From Acidobacteria bacterium RIFCSPLOWO2_12_FULL_66_21 (lineage in GTDB: Bacteria > Acidobacteriota > Vicinamibacteria > Vicinamibacterales > 2-12-FULL-66-21): DNA of 64,000 bases. The notes beneath the pieces are model-generated. The model had not been told where the DNA came from. It saw only the letters and a program-made list of their open reading frames with translations, and did not search any database. The DNA lies in contig MELC01000071.1 of NCBI GenBank assembly GCA_001767455.1, positions 64,503-128,502 on the forward strand. Direction: 5' to 3'. The number at the start of each line of letters is the position of its first letter. The stretch's first letter is position 1. The position numbers and the translations under genes are program-made. Below, piece by piece: positions 19,077 through 27,495 of this stretch.

Positions 19077-19883
19077 ATGGACACGGTGCTGACAACAGTC
19101 ACGGTGCTGTCGCTCGCGATGGCGATGGGAATGGGGATCGTGCTCGCGCGTCTGCTGCGCGAGGAGCGGCGGCGTTCGGACGCCCGCGTGGCCGCGTTGA
19201 CGGAGATGGCCGAGGAGCCGGCTTCGATGCCCGCGCCACGCGTTGTCGGGCGCCGCGAGAGTGACGAAGACGCGCCGGTGCCGGCGCCGCGCGCGATCCG
19301 GCGTCCGGCGCCGGTCGGCGACGTGGGCGATCTGCCGCTGAGGGTGTCGTCATCACCCGCGGCTGTCACCGGCGTCGCCGAACTGTTCGCGCAGCCGGAG
19401 CGCAGCTCGCCCTGGGGCCGCCGCTTTGCCGTCATTGGAGGGCTCGCCGTCGGGGTCACGCTTGTCTGGGCATTGACGCTGCGATCTCCGATGGACACAC
19501 CGGAGAGGGTGCCGCAGCCGTCGCCCGCGGCGTCCACAGAGGCGACGCCGGCCACGGGCCCGCTCGAGCTGTTGTCGTTGCGCTACGCGCAGGACGAGCA
19601 CGGGCTGACGGTCTCGGGAGTCGTACGGAATCCACGCGGAGGCGCGACAATCAGGCATGCGGTCGCCTCGGCCTTCGTATTCGGCGCCGATGGCGGGTTC
19701 CTGTCCAGCGGTCGCGCGCCGCTCGATTACACGACGCTCGAGCCCGGACGCGAGTCGCCGTTTGTCGTGGCTGTCCCCGTGACGGGCGCGGTCGCGCGGT
19801 ACCGGGTCGGATTCCGTGATGAGGAGGGGGGCGTGCTCGCGCACGTAGACAAGCGCGGCCCGGACACGGTCGCGCTCAGATAG
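19077..19883 (+). CDS. Membrane protein of unknown function following the TonB-type gene
   Basis: 268 residues. A first hydrophobic helix (about 5-25, TVTVLSLAMAMGMGIVLARLL) is followed by a charged and Pro-rich segment, a second helix (about 122-140, FAVIGGLAVGVTLVWALTL), and a C-terminal beta-rich domain (about 165-268). That domain has LTVSGVVRNPRGG and a Thr-Thr-Leu-Glu-Pro-Gly turn, reminiscent of FxLYD/DUF3426-type extracytoplasmic domains. It starts 13 bp after the TonB-type stop, so the two are likely one operon. A role as TonB partner or zinc-ribbon-like envelope protein is only a guess. Confidence 0.7.
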   Translation: MDTVLTTVTVLSLAMAMGMGIVLARLLREERRRSDARVAALTEMAEEPASMPAPRVVGRRESDEDAPVPAPRAIRRPAPVGDVGDLPLRVSSSPAAVTGVAELFAQPERSSPWGRRFAVIGGLAVGVTLVWALTLRSPMDTPERVPQPSPAASTEATPATGPLELLSLRYAQDEHGLTVSGVVRNPRGGATIRHAVASAFVFGADGGFLSSGRAPLDYTTLEPGRESPFVVAVPVTGAVARYRVGFRDEEGGVLAHVDKRGPDTVALR

Positions 19884-19884
19884 C

Positions 19885-19921
19885 TCAGTGGGTTCTAGGG
19901 TTCTAAGGTTCAGGGTTCGAT
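19885..19921. repeat. GGTTCTA-type short tandem repeat
   Basis: The 39-bp gap between the FxLYD-like gene and the VWFA gene consists of GGTTCTA, GGGTTCTA, AGGTTCA and GGGTTCG words repeated every 7-8 bp. It is another instance of the local heptamer pattern, here immediately before an ATG. Confidence 0.65.
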
Positions 19922-19922
19922 C

Positions 19923-21029
19923 ATGCACTCATCAAAACTCGTCGTCCTCGCCGCGTGCGCCGCCGCGTTCCTGGTCGCCGGCGCGCGTCCTCAGGGGCAA
20001 TCGCAGAATGACGCGCAGTCGTTCCGCTTCCGCACGGGCGTCGAGCTCATCAACGTGACCGCCACCGTGACCGACGAGAACGGCCGCTTCGTCTCCGGGC
20101 TGAAGCAGGACGATTTCCGCATCTACCAGGACGAGGAGCGACAGCCCATCACGCATTTCAACAGCGAGCGCGTGCCGGTGAGCCTCGGCATCGTGCTCGA
20201 CACGAGCGGCAGCATGGACGGCGAGAAGATGCGCGCCGCGCGGCAGGCGCTCGATCGCTTCCTCTATCAACTGCTGGACCCGAGCGACGAAGTGTTTCTC
20301 TACCGGTTCGACAGCACGCCCGTGCTCGTCGAGGGCTGGACGACCGATCGCCGGCGCATCACCGACGAGCTCGCGCGCCTTCAGCCGCGCGGCGGCACGG
20401 CACTGTTCGACGCCGTGGCCGAGGCGGTGCCGCTCGCGCAGGCGGGCACGCACCGCAAGAAGGCGGTGCTCGTCATCTCCGACGGCAACGACACGAGCAG
20501 CAACATCGACGTGCCGTCGTTGAAGCAGATGATCCGCGAGACCGAGGTGCTCGTGTACGCGATCGGGATCGACAGCCAGAGCACGTACCAGGAGAGCTGG
20601 CCCATCTGGCGATCGCCGCTGGCGCAGATCGCCGCGGCAATCCAGGGGAAACCGACCCGTCCCGTTCCGCGGCCCTTTCCGATACCGGGGAGGAAGAATC
20701 CGTTGCCGCCGCCACCGTCGGTGCCGCCTCCATCGAAGCCCAAGTACCCGCAACCGCAACCGCGGTCGATCGGCCGCGACAACGACCGCGTGAACGTCGC
20801 CGCCCTCCGCGACATCACGGACGACAGCGGCGGGAGGACCGAGATCATCCGCGGCGCCCGCGATCTCGATCCGGCGACCGCGGGGATTGCCGACGAGTTG
20901 AGCAAGCAGTACTACCTCGGCTACGCATCGACGGGCGTCAAGGACGGGCGCTGGCACACGATCCGGGTGGAAGTGCGTAATTCGAACTACCACGTGCGCG
21001 CGCGCAGGGGGTTTGTGGCGACACCGTAG
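19923..21029 (+). CDS. VWFA-related secreted protein (acidobacterial type)
   Basis: 368 residues with a signal peptide (about 1-22, LVVLAACAAAFLVAGA). An N-terminal strand region VELINVTATVTDENGRFV and FRIYQDEERQPI precedes a von Willebrand A domain (about 85-320) with the MIDAS motif DTSGSMDG (about 96-103), a conserved Thr in GGTALFDAV, and an Asp in ISDGND. This matches the VWFA-related domain family common in Acidobacteria. A Pro-rich insert (RPVPRPFPIPGRKNPLPPPP) lies near residue 250, and the end SYYLGYASTG-type strand is normal. The last codons and stop are duplicated just downstream as part of a repeat. Confidence 0.9.
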   Translation: MHSSKLVVLAACAAAFLVAGARPQGQSQNDAQSFRFRTGVELINVTATVTDENGRFVSGLKQDDFRIYQDEERQPITHFNSERVPVSLGIVLDTSGSMDGEKMRAARQALDRFLYQLLDPSDEVFLYRFDSTPVLVEGWTTDRRRITDELARLQPRGGTALFDAVAEAVPLAQAGTHRKKAVLVISDGNDTSSNIDVPSLKQMIRETEVLVYAIGIDSQSTYQESWPIWRSPLAQIAAAIQGKPTRPVPRPFPIPGRKNPLPPPPSVPPPSKPKYPQPQPRSIGRDNDRVNVAALRDITDDSGGRTEIIRGARDLDPATAGIADELSKQYYLGYASTGVKDGRWHTIRVEVRNSNYHVRARRGFVATP

Positions 21030-21185
21030 CTGGCAGCAGGCAGTAGGCAGTAGGCAGTGAGTCCGACACCGTAGCTGGCAGCAGGCAGTAGGCAGTGAGT
21101 CGAACTGTCACGCTGTCAGCTTGACAGCGTGATCCACTGCCAGCGGCCAGCTGCGTGCTGCCAGCTACCTGCTGTCTGCTGCGTG
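21018..21185. repeat. GCAGTAG heptamer array with inverted arm and perfect 11-bp hairpin
   Basis: The end of the VWFA gene (GACACCGTAG, including its stop) plus GCTGGCAGCAGGCAGTAGGC is present twice in tandem (21018-21063 and 21064-21102), with two or three GCAGTAG units. A perfect stem TCACGCTGTCA / TGACAGCGTGA with a 3-base loop lies at 21108-21132. The right part (21135-21185) carries the reverse words CACTGCC, CTGCCAGCTACC and TGCTGTCTGCTG. The whole can fold as one long imperfect hairpin. No U-tract follows. Confidence 0.8.
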
Positions 21186-21189
21186 CTAC

Positions 21190-21951
21190 GTGGCGCTGCA
21201 CTATGATTCACTTGTGAATCTGTACGGTGCAGCGATTGGGCTGAGCGTCGTTGGGAGCCTTGGCGGCCTCGTCGCGGCGTCTTCCTTTCTGCTGCTTGGC
21301 GACAGCCTGCGCGTCAGGGTGTTGCCGTGGGCGATCAGCTACGCGGTGGGCACGCTGCTCGGCGTTGCGCTCCTCGCGCTGCTGCCGCAGGCGCTCGGAT
21401 CGCTCGCGCCGCAGGCGGCCCTGGGCACCTTGCTCGCCGGCGTGCTCGCCTTCTTCGTTCTCGAGAAACTGGTCATCTGGCGCCACTGCCACGACGCGCA
21501 GGAGTGCGAGGTGCACGGGAGCAGCGCCGCCTCGCTCGTGATCGTCGGCGACGCCTTCCACACCTTCGTCGACGGCGCGGTGATCGCCGCCGCGGTGATC
21601 ACGTCGGTGCCGCTCGGGATCACGACCGCGCTGGCCGTCGCCACGCACGAAATCCCGCAGGAGGTCGGCGACGTCGCGATCCTGCTGCGCGCGGGCTATT
21701 CGCGGTGGCGCGCCTTCACGCTCAATCTGCTGTCGGGCATCGGCGGCATTCTCGGCGCGGCCGGCATGCTGGCCGCCACCAAGTCGATGCCTCAACTGCT
21801 GCCGTACGTGCTGGCGTTCGCCGCCGGCAACTTCCTGTACGTCGCGATGGCGGACCTCATTCCCGACCTCCATCGGGGCGGCCTCGAGGGCGGGCCCGTC
21901 CGCCAGTTGCTCCTCATTGGCGCAGGGGTCCTCACGATCGTGCTCCTGTAG
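21190..21951 (+). CDS. ZIP-family metal transporter
   Basis: 253 residues with about seven to eight membrane helices. The metal site of helices IV and V is visible as HTFVDGAVIAA (about 118-128) and HEIPQEVGD (about 152-160), and a His/Cys-rich loop (HCHDAQECEVHG) precedes helix IV. These are ZIP (ZupT/GufA) features, indicating transport of Zn2+ or another divalent cation into the cytoplasm. The start is uncertain: GTG at 21190 or a second GTG at 21214, both near the end of the upstream repeat and without a clear Shine-Dalgarno. It is alone in orientation between a VWFA and a BON-domain gene. Confidence 0.88.
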   Translation: MALHYDSLVNLYGAAIGLSVVGSLGGLVAASSFLLLGDSLRVRVLPWAISYAVGTLLGVALLALLPQALGSLAPQAALGTLLAGVLAFFVLEKLVIWRHCHDAQECEVHGSSAASLVIVGDAFHTFVDGAVIAAAVITSVPLGITTALAVATHEIPQEVGDVAILLRAGYSRWRAFTLNLLSGIGGILGAAGMLAATKSMPQLLPYVLAFAAGNFLYVAMADLIPDLHRGGLEGGPVRQLLLIGAGVLTIVLL

Positions 21952-22124
21952 TTGGTGAATTCCCTTCCTTACCGTCCTGCCCCGCGCCGCCGGAGGACAG
22001 CAGAAGCATCGGAAGCCGCTCGATTTCCTCGAAATCCGTGAGTTTCCTGGGGCAGCCGCTGGCACTGCCTTTGCGCCTGGCCAGGGTGATGCACCCACCG
22101 CCTTGCCTGCCGGAGGTCTGCGGT

Positions 22125-22679
22125 ATGTACGGCAGGATTTCTCTCTTCGTCTCTTCACTCGCGCTGGTCGCGCTGATGCTGCCGTCCGCGGCGCTCGCAC
22201 AGGATCCGCGGGACGTCCGGATCGCCGACGGCGTGTCGCGCACGCTCGCCGCGTTCACCCAGCTCACGATATTCGACGACGTCACGGCCCGCGTGGAGGA
22301 GCGCACGGTCACGCTGACGGGCAAAGTGACGATGCCCTACAAGCGGAAGGACCTCGAGGCGCGTGTCGCGCGTCTCGAGGGCGTGCGACAGGTGCGCAAC
22401 GACATCGCCGTCCTGCCCGTGTCCGCGTTCGACGACGACCTGCGGATCCGCGTGGCGCGCGCGATCTACGGCAACCCGTCGTTCTGGAACTACGCCGCGA
22501 TGGCCGACCCGCCCATCCACATCCTGGTGGAGCGCGGCCACGTCACGCTGACCGGGGTGGTCAACAGCAACGTCGACAGGATGCTCGCACGATCGCTGGC
22601 GACGGGGCTTGGCGGGCTGTCGGTGACCAACGCGCTGCGGACGGACCAGGAGGTCGCAGCGCGCAAAGCGACGAACTGA
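22125..22679 (+). CDS. Periplasmic BON-domain protein
   Basis: 184 residues from the ATG at 22125, preceded by GGAGG at 8 bp. It has a signal peptide (about 1-26, LFVSSLALVALMLPSAALAQ) and two BON domains: about 32-95 (VTLTGKVTMPYKRKDLEARV, GVRQVRNDIAVLP) and about 100-175 (HVTLTGVVNSNVDRMLARSL, GGLSVTNALR). BON proteins of the OsmY type bind membranes and respond to envelope or osmotic stress. The ECF sigma operon begins 200 bp further on. The upstream reading of the frame is a shadow of the ZIP gene. Confidence 0.88.
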   Translation: MYGRISLFVSSLALVALMLPSAALAQDPRDVRIADGVSRTLAAFTQLTIFDDVTARVEERTVTLTGKVTMPYKRKDLEARVARLEGVRQVRNDIAVLPVSAFDDDLRIRVARAIYGNPSFWNYAAMADPPIHILVERGHVTLTGVVNSNVDRMLARSLATGLGGLSVTNALRTDQEVAARKATN

Positions 22680-22680
22680 C

Positions 22681-22702
22681 GGGTGCTGGGTGCTGGGTGC
22701 GC
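22681..22702. repeat. GGGTGCT heptamer triplet
   Basis: GGGTGCT, GGGTGCT, GGGTGCG follow the BON stop codon directly. The rest of the gap to 22878 has a direct pair of GTGCCGGCC words (22821 and 22857) and is otherwise unremarkable; it must carry the promoter of the sigma-factor operon, which I cannot pinpoint. Confidence 0.55.
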
Positions 22703-22878
22703 CCGGCACTTGAACACGATCATTTCACTCCGCCGGCCGCATCGATGCGTCGCAGCGCCGGCTCGGTCCTCTTCGCGGACGGGAGGCGCCCTGCGCGCCA
22801 ACCTTGAAGATTCGCCGGAGAAGGTGCCGGCCCGCAAGCGCCCGTTCGAATAAAAGTGCCGGCCAGGTGTAAGAGGAT

Positions 22879-23505
22879 ATGAGAACGTGGCCACACGGGT
22901 CGGGCAGAAGTGACATGGAGCAGCAGGCCGGCGTCGCCGTCGCGCGGGATGTGACCGTCGAGGACGGCGTGCTGATTCGTCGCGCGCAGGGCGGAGACGC
23001 CGCGGCGTTCGGCCGCCTGGTGGAGCGGTACATGCGCCGCGCATACTTCGCCGCGCTGTCGCTCGTGGGCACGCGCGAAGACGCCCTGGATCTGTCGCAG
23101 GAGGCGTTCGTCCGCGCCTTCCGCGCCCGCCGAACGATCGATCCAGAGCGCCCGTTCTACGCGTGGCTGTATCAGATCCTGCGGCGCCTCTGCTTCAATT
23201 TCCTCCGCGACCGCCGGAACCGGCGCCGGCAGCTCGAGTCAGCCGGCAACTGGCTCGCCGAGGAAGCCGCGCAGCGGCTCGAGGCGGGGCCCGAGCGGGC
23301 GCTCGAACGCGCTGAAGCGAAACGCCGCGTGGCGGCCGCGATCGAGCGGCTGCCCGCACGGGAGCGCGAGGTGCTCGCACTCAAGGAGTTCGAAGGGTTG
23401 ACCTACCGCGAGATCGCGGTGCTGGCGGGAATTCCGCTTGGCACGGTCATGTCGCGGCTGTACTCGGCGCGGCAGCGGCTGGCCGACGCCCTGGAGGAGC
23501 GGTGA
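22879..23505 (+). CDS. RNA polymerase sigma factor, ECF subfamily (sigma-70 r2/r4)
   Basis: 208 residues if it starts at 22879; an ATG at 22915 is equally possible, and neither has a decisive Shine-Dalgarno. Region 2 (about 30-100) includes DALDLSQEAFVRAFRA and PFYAWLYQILRRLCFNFLRD. Region 4 (about 145-200) ends RLPAREREVLALKEFEGLTY and GIPLGTVMSRLYSARQRLAD. It lacks region 3, as in ECF/RpoE-type factors. The stop overlaps the GTG of the next gene (GTGA), a probable anti-sigma factor, giving the usual sigma/anti-sigma pair for envelope signalling. Confidence 0.93.
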   Translation: MRTWPHGSGRSDMEQQAGVAVARDVTVEDGVLIRRAQGGDAAAFGRLVERYMRRAYFAALSLVGTREDALDLSQEAFVRAFRARRTIDPERPFYAWLYQILRRLCFNFLRDRRNRRRQLESAGNWLAEEAAQRLEAGPERALERAEAKRRVAAAIERLPAREREVLALKEFEGLTYREIAVLAGIPLGTVMSRLYSARQRLADALEER

Positions 23506-23969
23506 CGAAGAACGACTCGTCCGACCGGGAGCGTATCCGTGCCTTGATGATGGCCGCCCTGGACGGCGAAATCTCGCCGTTGGAAGAGCGTGAGCTGGAC
23601 GCCGCGACCTCCGGCTCGCCGGAGCTGGGCGCCGAGTGGCGGCGGCTTGCGCGTGTGAAGGAGATCACGAGCGAAATGACGCTGAAGAACCCGCCCGAAG
23701 AGCTCTGGGAACGCTACTGGGTGTCCGTTTACAGCCGGGCGGAACGCGGGATCGCCTGGACCCTGCTGTCCGCGGGTGCGATCGTGCTCATCGCCTACGG
23801 CCTCTGGCATGCCGTCGGCGAACTGCTCGCCGACGTGACGGTGCCGGCGCTCGTCCGCGTCGCGATCGTCGCCGTGCTCACGGGCGGCGCGATCCTGCTG
23901 CTGTCGGTGGCGAGGGAGCGGCTCGTGATGTGGAGGCGCGACCCGTACAGCAAGGAGATCGTCCGATGA
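23502..23969 (+). CDS. Probable anti-sigma factor, membrane-bound
   Basis: 155 residues. GTG start overlapping the sigma stop. The N-terminal part (about 12-50, RALMMAALDGEISPLEERELDA) has the helical layout of an anti-sigma domain but lacks the HxxxCxxC zinc motif of ZAS factors. Two membrane helices follow (about 83-103 and 110-132) and then a short cytoplasmic tail. Position and topology, not sequence motifs, support the call: it should hold the ECF sigma factor at the membrane. ATGA overlap with the YbjQ-like gene shows a three-gene operon. Confidence 0.75.
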   Translation: MTKNDSSDRERIRALMMAALDGEISPLEERELDAATSGSPELGAEWRRLARVKEITSEMTLKNPPEELWERYWVSVYSRAERGIAWTLLSAGAIVLIAYGLWHAVGELLADVTVPALVRVAIVAVLTGGAILLLSVARERLVMWRRDPYSKEIVR

Positions 23970-24289
23970 TGATGAGCGCGACGTCCACGATCGCGGGCCA
24001 GCGCATCACGCGCAACCTGGGGCTGGTCTACGGCAACACCATCCGCGCCCGCCACGTCGGCAAGGACATCCTGGCCTTCCTTAAGAACGTCGTGGGCGGC
24101 GAGATCCAGGAGTACACGAAGCTGATGGGAGAAGCGCGAGAGCAGGCATTGGACCGCATGGTCGCGCACGCGAAATCACGGGGCGCCAACGCGGTGGTCA
24201 ACGTCCGCTTCTCGACGTCCTACATCATGTCGAGCGCGTCGGAGATCCTCGCGTATGGCGAGGCGGTGATCATGGAGACGGACCGCTAG
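23966..24289 (+). CDS. YbjQ/UPF0145-family protein
   Basis: 107 residues. The ATG at 23966 overlaps the preceding stop (ATGA) and has AAGGAG 8 bp upstream. The sequence ITRNLGLVYGNTIRARH, the central GGEIQEYTKLMGEAREQALD and RGANAVVNVRFST are diagnostic of the YbjQ family of small pentameric dodecin-like folds. The molecular function is unknown (a heavy-metal-binding role has been suggested for relatives). Its place as third gene in an ECF sigma operon is noteworthy. Confidence 0.9.
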   Translation: MMMSATSTIAGQRITRNLGLVYGNTIRARHVGKDILAFLKNVVGGEIQEYTKLMGEAREQALDRMVAHAKSRGANAVVNVRFSTSYIMSSASEILAYGEAVIMETDR

Positions 24290-24332
24290 AGTCCATCTCC
24301 GACGCTGTATGTCAGCGTCCGTTCTGTGGCGG

Positions 24333-24704
24333 TCAAGAACGTGCCTGCCATTCACGCGCGTACGAACGGCGACGCATCCTTTCCTCCACTGCAAGGCCGA
24401 GGGCAAAGAGCGCGAAGGCCTCGAGCAGCGCGATGAAGCCGTACAGGCAGAATCGCGTGAACGGCTCCGGCCGGAACGAGCAGACGCGTTCGGCCTGAAT
24501 GCACGCGTCGGTGACGCGCTGCACGTGGATGTATTCCCGGCCCATCATCGCGAGGCCGGCGGCAAAGACGACCGCCCCACCGAGGATGCTCCCGATGGAA
24601 TCCGTCGCCCCCTTCAGCCAGAACGGGAAGGCCAGCGCCAGGGCCACGGCGGTCGGCACCGTGAGGGCAACGACGATCCACGACCAGTGCATGACATCAG
24701 TCAT
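24333..24704 (-). CDS. Small membrane protein, function unknown
   Basis: 123 residues from the ATG at 24702-24704 (MTDVMHWSWIVVAL); a longer reading of 9 residues is possible. Three to four membrane helices: about 8-28; 38-57 (SIGSILGGAVVFAAGLAMMG); and 85-110 (FCLYGFIALLEAFALFALGLAV). Two cysteines sit in the loop before the last helix (about 68 and 76). No family recognised. It is convergent with the YbjQ operon and divergent from the carboxypeptidase-regulatory-like gene. Confidence 0.65.
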   Translation of the reverse strand: MTDVMHWSWIVVALTVPTAVALALAFPFWLKGATDSIGSILGGAVVFAAGLAMMGREYIHVQRVTDACIQAERVCSFRPEPFTRFCLYGFIALLEAFALFALGLAVEERMRRRSYAREWQARS

Positions 24705-24803
24705 GGCCCACCCGAATGATCCTACTCGCATTGCGTGTCAGCCGTTAAACTGACCTGAGGCCGATCGGGTCTAACGTTGGGATCGGACTTCGAGGAGCTC
24801 CCC

Positions 24804-26654
24804 ATGCGTCCAGGACCCAAGCGATCACTCCTGCTTGCCGCGCTGACCCTGCTCGTCCCGTGCCTCGCGCTGGCCCAGCAGCCGCCTGTGGGCCGGGGGG
24901 GCCAGGGCGGACGCGGCGGAGGGCGCGGGCGCGGCGGCGCGGCCGTGCAGCGCGATACCGCGCGGCAGGCGCCCACCGGAACCGGCGTGATCGCGGGACG
25001 GGTGCTGGCGGCGGATACCGGCCGTCCGATCAAGCGCGCGCGCGTGATTGTGAGCGGCGGCGGCCGCCCGCACGCGGCCACCACGGACGAGCAGGGACGT
25101 TACAAGATCACCGGTCTCGCGCCGGCGCGGTACAACATCACCGCCACCAAGACGGGCTTCGTCGACGGCACCTTCGGTCAACGGCGCGCACTGCGCGCCG
25201 GAACGCCCATCGATCTGGCGGACGCCCAGCAGATCGCGGACGCGGACCTGAAGCTGTCGCGCGGCGGAGTCATCACGGGGCACGTGCTCGACGAGGACGG
25301 CGAGCCGCTGGCGCACGCCGTCGTCACCGTGCTGCGCGGCCAGTACGTGCGCGGCGAAAAGCAGCTCGCGGCCGCCGGCGTGGATCAGACGGACGATCGC
25401 GGCCAGTTCCGAATCTTCGGCCTGCCTCCTGGCGAGTACGCCGTGAGCGCCGCCGCGGGCGGACTCGAGCGCCTCATCACACAGGTCACGCAACTGCTCG
25501 CGCCCGGCGCGGCACCGGAACAGGGAGCCGAGACGACGGGCTACGCGCCCACCTATTACCCCGGCGTGACGGCGTCCACCGACGCGTCGCGCGTCAACCT
25601 GGCCGCGGCACAGGAAGTCGGCGGCATCGATTTCCAGATCCTGGTCGTGCCGCTCGCGACCGTACGCGGCATGGTCACAGGCGGACCCGCGGTCGTCATG
25701 CTGATGGCGGATACGGGAGTCGTGGGCGCAGCGGGCGGCGGCGGACGCGGCGGCGGCGGACGCGGCGGGCTGGCCGGAGCGCTCGGCGGCGGCGGGCTCG
25801 GCGCGGTGGGCAACGCCATCGGCGGCATGCTCGCGGGCGGCCAGAACCTCCGCGCGACGACGCAGGCGGACGGCACGTTCTCGATTTCGAACGTCGTCCC
25901 CGGCAAGTACACGATCGTGGCGCGTACCGACGGAGGTCCAAATGGCGACGCGCGGACCGCGATCCAGTCACTCGTGGTGACCGGCCAGGAAGTCATGGTG
26001 GCCCTGACGCCCACCGCCGGCGCCGATGTCAGCGGGACGATCACGCTCGAGGCGGGCAGCACCCCTGTGCCGAGGAATTTCGCGGGCTTCCGCATCAACG
26101 CCGTTCCGCTGGATGCGGCGGCGGCTGTCGGGCGTGCGGCGCGGCCGGCGGAGGTCACCGCCGCCGGACAGTTCAGCATGAGCGGCATGTTCGCAGGCCG
26201 GTATCTGCTGCGCGGCGTGGCGCCGCGCGGGTGGACGCTGAAGTCGGTGTACGCGGACGGCCGCGACGTCACGGATCAGCCGATCGAGATCAAGGGAGAC
26301 AGCGTCACCGGGATCAACGTCATCTTCACCGATCGCATCAGCTCGCTGTCGGGCGCGGTTCGCGACGCGCGCGGCACGCCGTTCGAGGGGGTGACGGTGA
26401 TCGCCTTCCCCACCGACGACAGGCTGTGGTTGCCGCAGTCGAGGCAGATCGTCACGGCGCGCACGGACAAGACCGGCGCGTACCGGTTCGCGGCGATCCC
26501 GCCCGGCGATTATCTGGTGATCGCGGTCGACGACGTCGAGCAGGGCGAATGGTTCGATCCGGCGTTCCTCGAGCAGATCAAGGACGGCGCGACGAAGGTG
26601 AGCGTCGGCGAGGGCGAGCAGCGCACGGAGGATCTCAAGGCGCCGAAGTCGTAG
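24804..26654 (+). CDS. Secreted carboxypeptidase-regulatory-like (CarboxypepD_reg) domain protein
   Basis: 616 residues from the ATG at 24804, with GGAG at good spacing and a signal peptide (about 5-25, LLLAALTLLVPCLALAQ). An Arg/Gly-rich low-complexity stretch (about 30-48) is followed by repeated beta-sandwich domains: about 62-130 (GVIAGRVLAADTGRPIKRAR, YKITGLAPARYNITATKTGF), about 145-215, and a third near 520-600. A second Gly-rich stretch lies at about 310-345. Such proteins are abundant in Acidobacteria and are thought to act as carbohydrate-binding or structural envelope modules; no peptidase domain is present. Its end overlaps the convergent gene at 26635 by 20 bp. The GGAGCTCCCC leader recurs at 34346. 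Confidence 0.85.
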   Translation: MRPGPKRSLLLAALTLLVPCLALAQQPPVGRGGQGGRGGGRGRGGAAVQRDTARQAPTGTGVIAGRVLAADTGRPIKRARVIVSGGGRPHAATTDEQGRYKITGLAPARYNITATKTGFVDGTFGQRRALRAGTPIDLADAQQIADADLKLSRGGVITGHVLDEDGEPLAHAVVTVLRGQYVRGEKQLAAAGVDQTDDRGQFRIFGLPPGEYAVSAAAGGLERLITQVTQLLAPGAAPEQGAETTGYAPTYYPGVTASTDASRVNLAAAQEVGGIDFQILVVPLATVRGMVTGGPAVVMLMADTGVVGAAGGGGRGGGGRGGLAGALGGGGLGAVGNAIGGMLAGGQNLRATTQADGTFSISNVVPGKYTIVARTDGGPNGDARTAIQSLVVTGQEVMVALTPTAGADVSGTITLEAGSTPVPRNFAGFRINAVPLDAAAAVGRAARPAEVTAAGQFSMSGMFAGRYLLRGVAPRGWTLKSVYADGRDVTDQPIEIKGDSVTGINVIFTDRISSLSGAVRDARGTPFEGVTVIAFPTDDRLWLPQSRQIVTARTDKTGAYRFAAIPPGDYLVIAVDDVEQGEWFDPAFLEQIKDGATKVSVGEGEQRTEDLKAPKS

Positions 26655-27423
26655 TTTCTTCGTCCGCGCCCTTGCGGATCGTCATCCAGATCAGGAACGC
26701 CAGGAGGGCGACCGCGGCGAGAAACGCCCCCGCGAACAGCCACAGCGTGCGATAGAGAATCGACTGGCTCTCGAGCTCCACCAGGACGTCCACCGGCTTG
26801 CCGTCGAGGCGATCGGCCAGGTGCTGTTCCCACCGCAGAATGTTCCCGCGCCCGGTCTTCAGCGTCTGGTCCGTGTCGACGTCCCGGGAGTTGTGCGAGA
26901 TGATCTTGCTCGGCAGGTGCAGCCGGAACGCCACGAGCTCGCCGCCGTACCATCCCACGTTCTGCAGCGTTCCCGGACGAAGCGCCGACGGCCCGACGAC
27001 CTGGTGAAAGACGTGATGCCCGTTCGCCGCGCCGAGGCTGTACCGCGACCACGAGAACGGCGCGGCCTCGGGCAACCGCCGGATGTCGGTTGTCGACACG
27101 CGAATCTGCACGAACTGCCGCCCGGCCCGGCGCCACGGCGGGCTGACGCGGAGCACGGTCGTCACCGGCGACTGGTAGGCCGCGCGAATCCGGTCGCGGA
27201 CCGCCAGATCGACGCGCGCGGCCGGTGAGATGTCGAGACCGCGCAGCGCGCTCAGCGACGCGACCGACGCGTTGACGATGAGCGTCGCGGAGCCGTCGAG
27301 GCTCAGCGTGACGTCTTCCTCGTACTCGTACTGTTTCGCCAGGATGCGGCCGCCGGACATCCGGAACACCACGGCTCCGACGATCACCGCCGCCACCAGC
27401 AGGGCCCACGCGCGTCGCGACAT
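26635..27423 (-). CDS. Membrane-anchored envelope protein, function unknown (LppM/DUF3153-like layout)
   Basis: 262 residues from the ATG at 27421-27423. An N-terminal signal or anchor (about 4-22, WALLVAAVIVGAVVFRM), an extracytoplasmic domain of about 190 residues beginning YEYEEDVTLSLDGSATLIVN, and a C-terminal helix (about 230-250, LWLFAGAFLAAVALLAFLIW) with a short acidic tail. The domain start and two-anchor topology resemble LppM/DUF3153-type proteins. Function not known. A much longer open frame upstream is the antisense shadow of polA. The gene runs divergently from polA with a 72-bp gap. Confidence 0.72.
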   Translation of the reverse strand: MSRRAWALLVAAVIVGAVVFRMSGGRILAKQYEYEEDVTLSLDGSATLIVNASVASLSALRGLDISPAARVDLAVRDRIRAAYQSPVTTVLRVSPPWRRAGRQFVQIRVSTTDIRRLPEAAPFSWSRYSLGAANGHHVFHQVVGPSALRPGTLQNVGWYGGELVAFRLHLPSKIISHNSRDVDTDQTLKTGRGNILRWEQHLADRLDGKPVDVLVELESQSILYRTLWLFAGAFLAAVALLAFLIWMTIRKGADEETTTSAP

Positions 27424-27434
27424 TCCCCGAATGA

Positions 27435-27440
27435 TATACT
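27435..27440 (+). promoter_or_regulatory. Possible -10 element for polA
   Basis: TATACT lies 56 bp before the polA ATG in the divergent gap. No matching -35 is visible at 16-18 bp, so confidence is low. Confidence 0.3.
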
Positions 27441-27495
27441 CGACGTTCGGCCGAGTGCACGCGCGGACTGCAACTGCCGCGTGCGTCAGCGCGTT

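Noticed and set aside
19912..19922. tRNA T-loop (GGTTCGATC)
   Set aside because: No cloverleaf can be formed around it; it is part of the GGTTCTA-type repeat.
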